From assembly GCA_032718475.1 (NCBI GenBank), contig JAUCBJ010000957.1, positions 1-43,016 on the forward strand: DNA of 43,016 nt. The letters run 5' to 3'. The number at the start of each line of letters is the position of its first letter. The first letter of the stretch is position 1. A program made the translations under genes and the position numbers. The notes under the pieces were generated by a model, which saw only the letters and a list, made by a program, of their open reading frames with translations, was not told where the DNA came from and did no database searches. Of the stretch, positions 39,850 to 43,016 are shown piece by piece. Source of the stretch: Nemertoderma westbladi (taxonomy: Eukaryota; Xenacoelomorpha; Nemertodermatida; Nemertodermatidae).

Positions 39850-41500
39850 ACTCAACTATGCCTGATGATTCCTTTGATACAAGCAGCATTACCTGCCTGC
39901 ACACAGACTCCAATGCGTTTACGCAGGTGTTCAATGGCCCTCTTATTCCCGCTGACTTTCTCTACATGCCGGCCAAGTTCGCGGAGGAAGTCCATGACGT
40001 GCTAGTACCAACACTGCCCAAGGTCTGCACTGCTGCAACAGGCTGTACTATATACTGTAGCTCGGAGACAGATCGCTGTATTTCCATATCTTCCGGTCCT
40101 CGGTTAAGTTGGCAACAGTGAACCGTCGCTAGAGGCTATGACCTGGTAAGATGGGACGAGTCGGTGAGTACAGGTGAAATCCCAGACTAGGGGGGAGCCC
40201 CTGGAGCATGGTAGTAAGGTCGCACCATCCGGATCATTTCGGTAAAAAGTTAAATAACTGTCTAACCTTAGGCCAAGTGGAGCAGATGTCAAAGTATTCA
40301 GCCAATCGCCAGATCCCGGTGCCTTGCACACTTTAAGGCGAGAAAGAGAGGAAAGGTCAGGTCGCTGGGAGAGGTTTTCAACTCGATGTTGCACGATGGG
40401 CTCCATCCAATTCCGCTGACTGGATGGTTCTTCAGGAAATGAGGGAACAGGTAGAGGCTTTTCCAAGAATATAACGCCACTGCATCGAATGGCAACGTGG
40501 AGACAGGCTCAATAATCTTCGCTATCAGGTCCCTATTCCTGTTTAGTGATGCAAGGAATGCGGCTGGTGCAGTGTGGGATACAAATGGCACTCCTGACCC
40601 TCCTAACCGGCAGGGGAGGGTTGACTGATCCCAAGAGTTTGGATACATTTTTACGTTGGTGAATTTCTCCAGTGTATCTTTTAGTATCTTTTAGATGGAA
40701 GGTGGGTGAACTACGCAGGACATACGTGAGTTTAGGCATTGCCATGCAGTTCTTCAGGAGAAAAAATGCATCGCGATGTCCCAGTTTCTTGAGGCGGGAG
40801 TGCAAGATATGGAGCATTTCGACCTTCTCCTTGAGAGTAGAACTCAGGGCAGTACTTCCTAATGGTGCCCCAAGAAGACATAAGTCATCCGCAAGAGTTT
40901 CTCTAATATTGGTGCAGGCTGATTTGAAGGCGTCAAGGGTTTGGTCGTGGCCGTGGAGAATACACAGCACATACTTTTCCTCATTCAGGTAGAGTCCAAG
41001 TCTTCGCATGAGGAACGAAACTCCAAAAAATTTGAAAGGACTATCTCCCAATTGCCAGCTGAGTTTACATCATCTGCATAACCTACCTTCAACTCTGTCT
41101 GGAAGATGGCAAGCTTTTGATGGAGGCATTCACAAAAACCTAAGATAACCAGGGATCACCTTTCTGGAAGCCATCTGCAGATAAAATGATGTTGTTATCA
41201 TCTCATAACAATGAAGGAAGAAAGAGATAAGCTGCGGGGTTCTTTCAGCAAGACATTCTGCAACATGGTCCCTTCTCATTGTGTTAAACGCATTAGAGAA
41301 GTTCAACTTTAATTCAGAGGCGAATTTCGGTGAGACTGATCTGGTGGCACACTTGGCTGTTAGACGCCCGAGGGTCTCTCCCACAGTGATAGGCCGGATA
41401 CCATCTCCTTTCTTAAGGAAAGCGCTCATTGAAGCTCCAGCTACAGTAGGACAAGACGAACTGAACGGGGGACATCTGCTGACAAGATCTTGTTGACCAG
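39850..41500 (-). pseudogene. Decayed non-LTR retrotransposon, second clade
   Basis: On the minus strand, order from 41500 down: an upstream segment ending LSADVPRS; the RT fingers LKKGDGIRPITVGETLGRLTAKC; a motif-A-like NFSNAFNTMRRDHV in which the usual aspartate before FxNAFN is lost; LGLYLNEEKY; DLCLLGAPLGS; LKKLGHRDAFFLLKNCMAMPKLTYVLRS; then QSTLPCRLGGSGVPF ... AAFLASLN; KVCKAPGSGDWLNTL and LGLRLDSYLTF; DPDGATLLPCSRGSPLVWDFTC; and near 39870-40010 FLRELGRHVEKVSGNKR ... GVCVQAGNAACI. This is the conserved order of one common invertebrate LINE type and differs from the LINE at 17.5 kb. The frames shift repeatedly, the RT catalytic YxDD segment and parts of the middle are missing, and stops interrupt it, so it is inactive. 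Confidence 0.85.
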
Positions 41501-43016
41501 TGAGGTGAGTTATTATATTAGTTGTTAATTAATTACAGTATAATATAATTAGATAAAAATTAATATTTACCATTAAAAATACTATTAAAAAAATGAGGTT
41601 GTCATGACTTATAGAAAAAGAGCAGTAATGTAAAAAATCAAAAGCCAACAAGCAACAACGCCCTCGTAAAACCATGTACTGTAACATCTCGAATATATAT
41701 ATGCGGACATATATCAGTATGGAACAAAGTTATTATTAAATCAATTAATGCGCGACTACGGGATACATATTGATATTGATAATTAGTGTAGGCCTACTGT
41801 AGTGTATATTGGCTGTCTGTCGACATACAGTAATATGTATAAATCAGAGGTTCGAAGTTTATGTGGATATCAAGGGCATGTTGCTATGCAAATATGAACT
41901 GTTGCTATGCAAAACAGAAATTGAAAATATGTGAATATTGTTCCTTAGTATAGTCAGCCGATATTGTGGGTCTGTAGAGACGTTTCTGGAACCAGCCGAA
42001 AAGCTGTTGATATGCTGATGGCTGCTATGCAGATTGTTAGAGTTGTCAACTTTTAAGTCCTTTTTCACCTGGTTCGCTGGTTGCTATGGTCGAATTTTTA
42101 TCCCCTGTAAACTACAGTACGGTACATTCAACAAATTCCATATTATTTGTCAAACTTGTTTGCATTGTGCACGTCTGCACGTGCATGCTCAAGCACAGAC
42201 TGACAGACTGGCGAGATGTGTGCAGTAGGTTCAGGTAACGACTTACTGCTGTACTGTACTGACTTATTTTGACTGGGCATATCTGCCTATCACAAATGTT
42301 GCTTGTTGGATTTACTGATTTATGCTGTACTGCTGTACAGCTGGGCCATAGCCTGATAGCTGCCTACCGCCCTACCAGCCTACTGAGTGACAGACCGAAC
42401 GTAATCCTGTAATCAGGATCGATTGTAACATAGCTGCAAAGTTTTTACGAATCGAACGTAACCTCAATTACAGTTACATTGGTAACACTATGTTACAGTT
42501 ACATTCGATCTACAAATTACTAAGCCCGAATGTAACATACATTTAGGCCTATTTCAGTTGTGTTTTGATTTCAGGAGTTAACCGATGAAATGATTATTTT
42601 ATTTACAGGAAGAAACTGTTTGGTGAGTATACAAAACAAAGACCCAATTAACAGATTAAGTAACCTGCATAATCTTGTAAGATAAGATAAGATAAGATAT
42701 GTATATTTTTACTACTTGAAGAAATCATAACCATATTGACATGCATCATAATATAATTATATAAAACTTAAACAAGCGATAGTATGACAGTCAGACAGTA
42801 TGAATTCATCATGCAGATGGAGGCCGGACGGGTTGAACCCATTATTTCGGACACCATATTAATACTACAAAAGTTACTGTACTACACTACTGTGACTGTA
42901 CTACACTATGTAATCGTAATCATGAAAATTATTTAGTATTTTAAATGTATTTTAAATTTCAATATTTACTATTTATATATTATTATGCTAAAGTTTGGTA
43001 CCATTTAAAGGCTATT
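41501..43016. other. Non-coding right end of the window
   Basis: No gene. It contains TAGGCCTA at about 41791 and 42545, repeated GTTGCTATGC words around 41880-42090, inverted GTTACA/TGTAAC words around 42470-42540, and a (GATAA)n microsatellite at 42675-42691. No coding signal. Confidence 0.55.
42675..42691. repeat. GATAA microsatellite
   Basis: Short run of AAGATAAGATAAGATA. Confidence 0.7.

Overview
This is a eukaryotic, almost certainly metazoan, nuclear window. It is AT-rich and crowded with LINE, SINE, MITE and satellite remnants. Genes are islands of clean, often more GC-rich coding sequence between long non-coding stretches. The gene products (animal-type RPB11, a CSTPP1/C11orf49 homologue, TM7SF3 and an animal GSII glutamine synthetase with a mitochondrial-looking leader) fit an animal. 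An invertebrate, possibly a marine deuterostome, is my guess; the species cannot be fixed from the sequence alone.

Layout. 0-7 kb holds minisatellites, an inverted-repeat element and a 5'-truncated LINE (3699-5280, minus) flanked by ~300-bp direct repeats. 7.0-8.6 kb has two intact single-exon genes on the minus strand, CSTPP1-like (7070-7876) and RPB11/POLR2J (8184-8537). 9.4-10.3 kb is a ~68-bp satellite. 11.5-18.5 kb is a nest of copies of one LINE family. One copy is interrupted by a 4.49-kb insertion (11872-16362) made of about 5.4 head-to-tail ~0.8-kb units, flanked by a 13-bp target-site duplication. Each full unit carries an A-tract and, on the minus strand, a hammerhead-ribozyme-like core. 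19.5 kb is a 210-bp near-palindromic MITE. 20.8-22.6 kb is a 16-finger C2H2 zinc-finger gene (minus). 23-30 kb is SINEs, LINE scraps, foldback elements and minisatellites. 30.4-32.1 kb is TM7SF3 (plus). 33-36.8 kb is MITEs, a long foldback element and a SINE. 37.4-38.7 kb is glutamine synthetase (minus). 39.9-41.5 kb is a decayed non-LTR retrotransposon of a different clade.

How the genes work together. They are unrelated housekeeping or regulatory genes (transcription, microtubule modification, a membrane protein, nitrogen metabolism, a putative DNA-binding protein) with no sign of an operon. All five intact genes have uninterrupted reading frames over full-length family domains, although at least four of the families have introns in vertebrates. 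That pattern is notable in itself.

The best candidate for something undescribed is the 11.9-16.4 kb tandem element. It is a dated insertion with an identifiable empty site, A-tracts inside each monomer and a conserved CUGAUGA...GAAA core around a perfect stem II. This recalls retrozymes and Penelope-type hammerheads, but the monomer is much longer and the cleavage-site half is not recognisable. A second pattern is that two LINE insertions are flanked by very long direct duplications (130 bp and ~300 bp).
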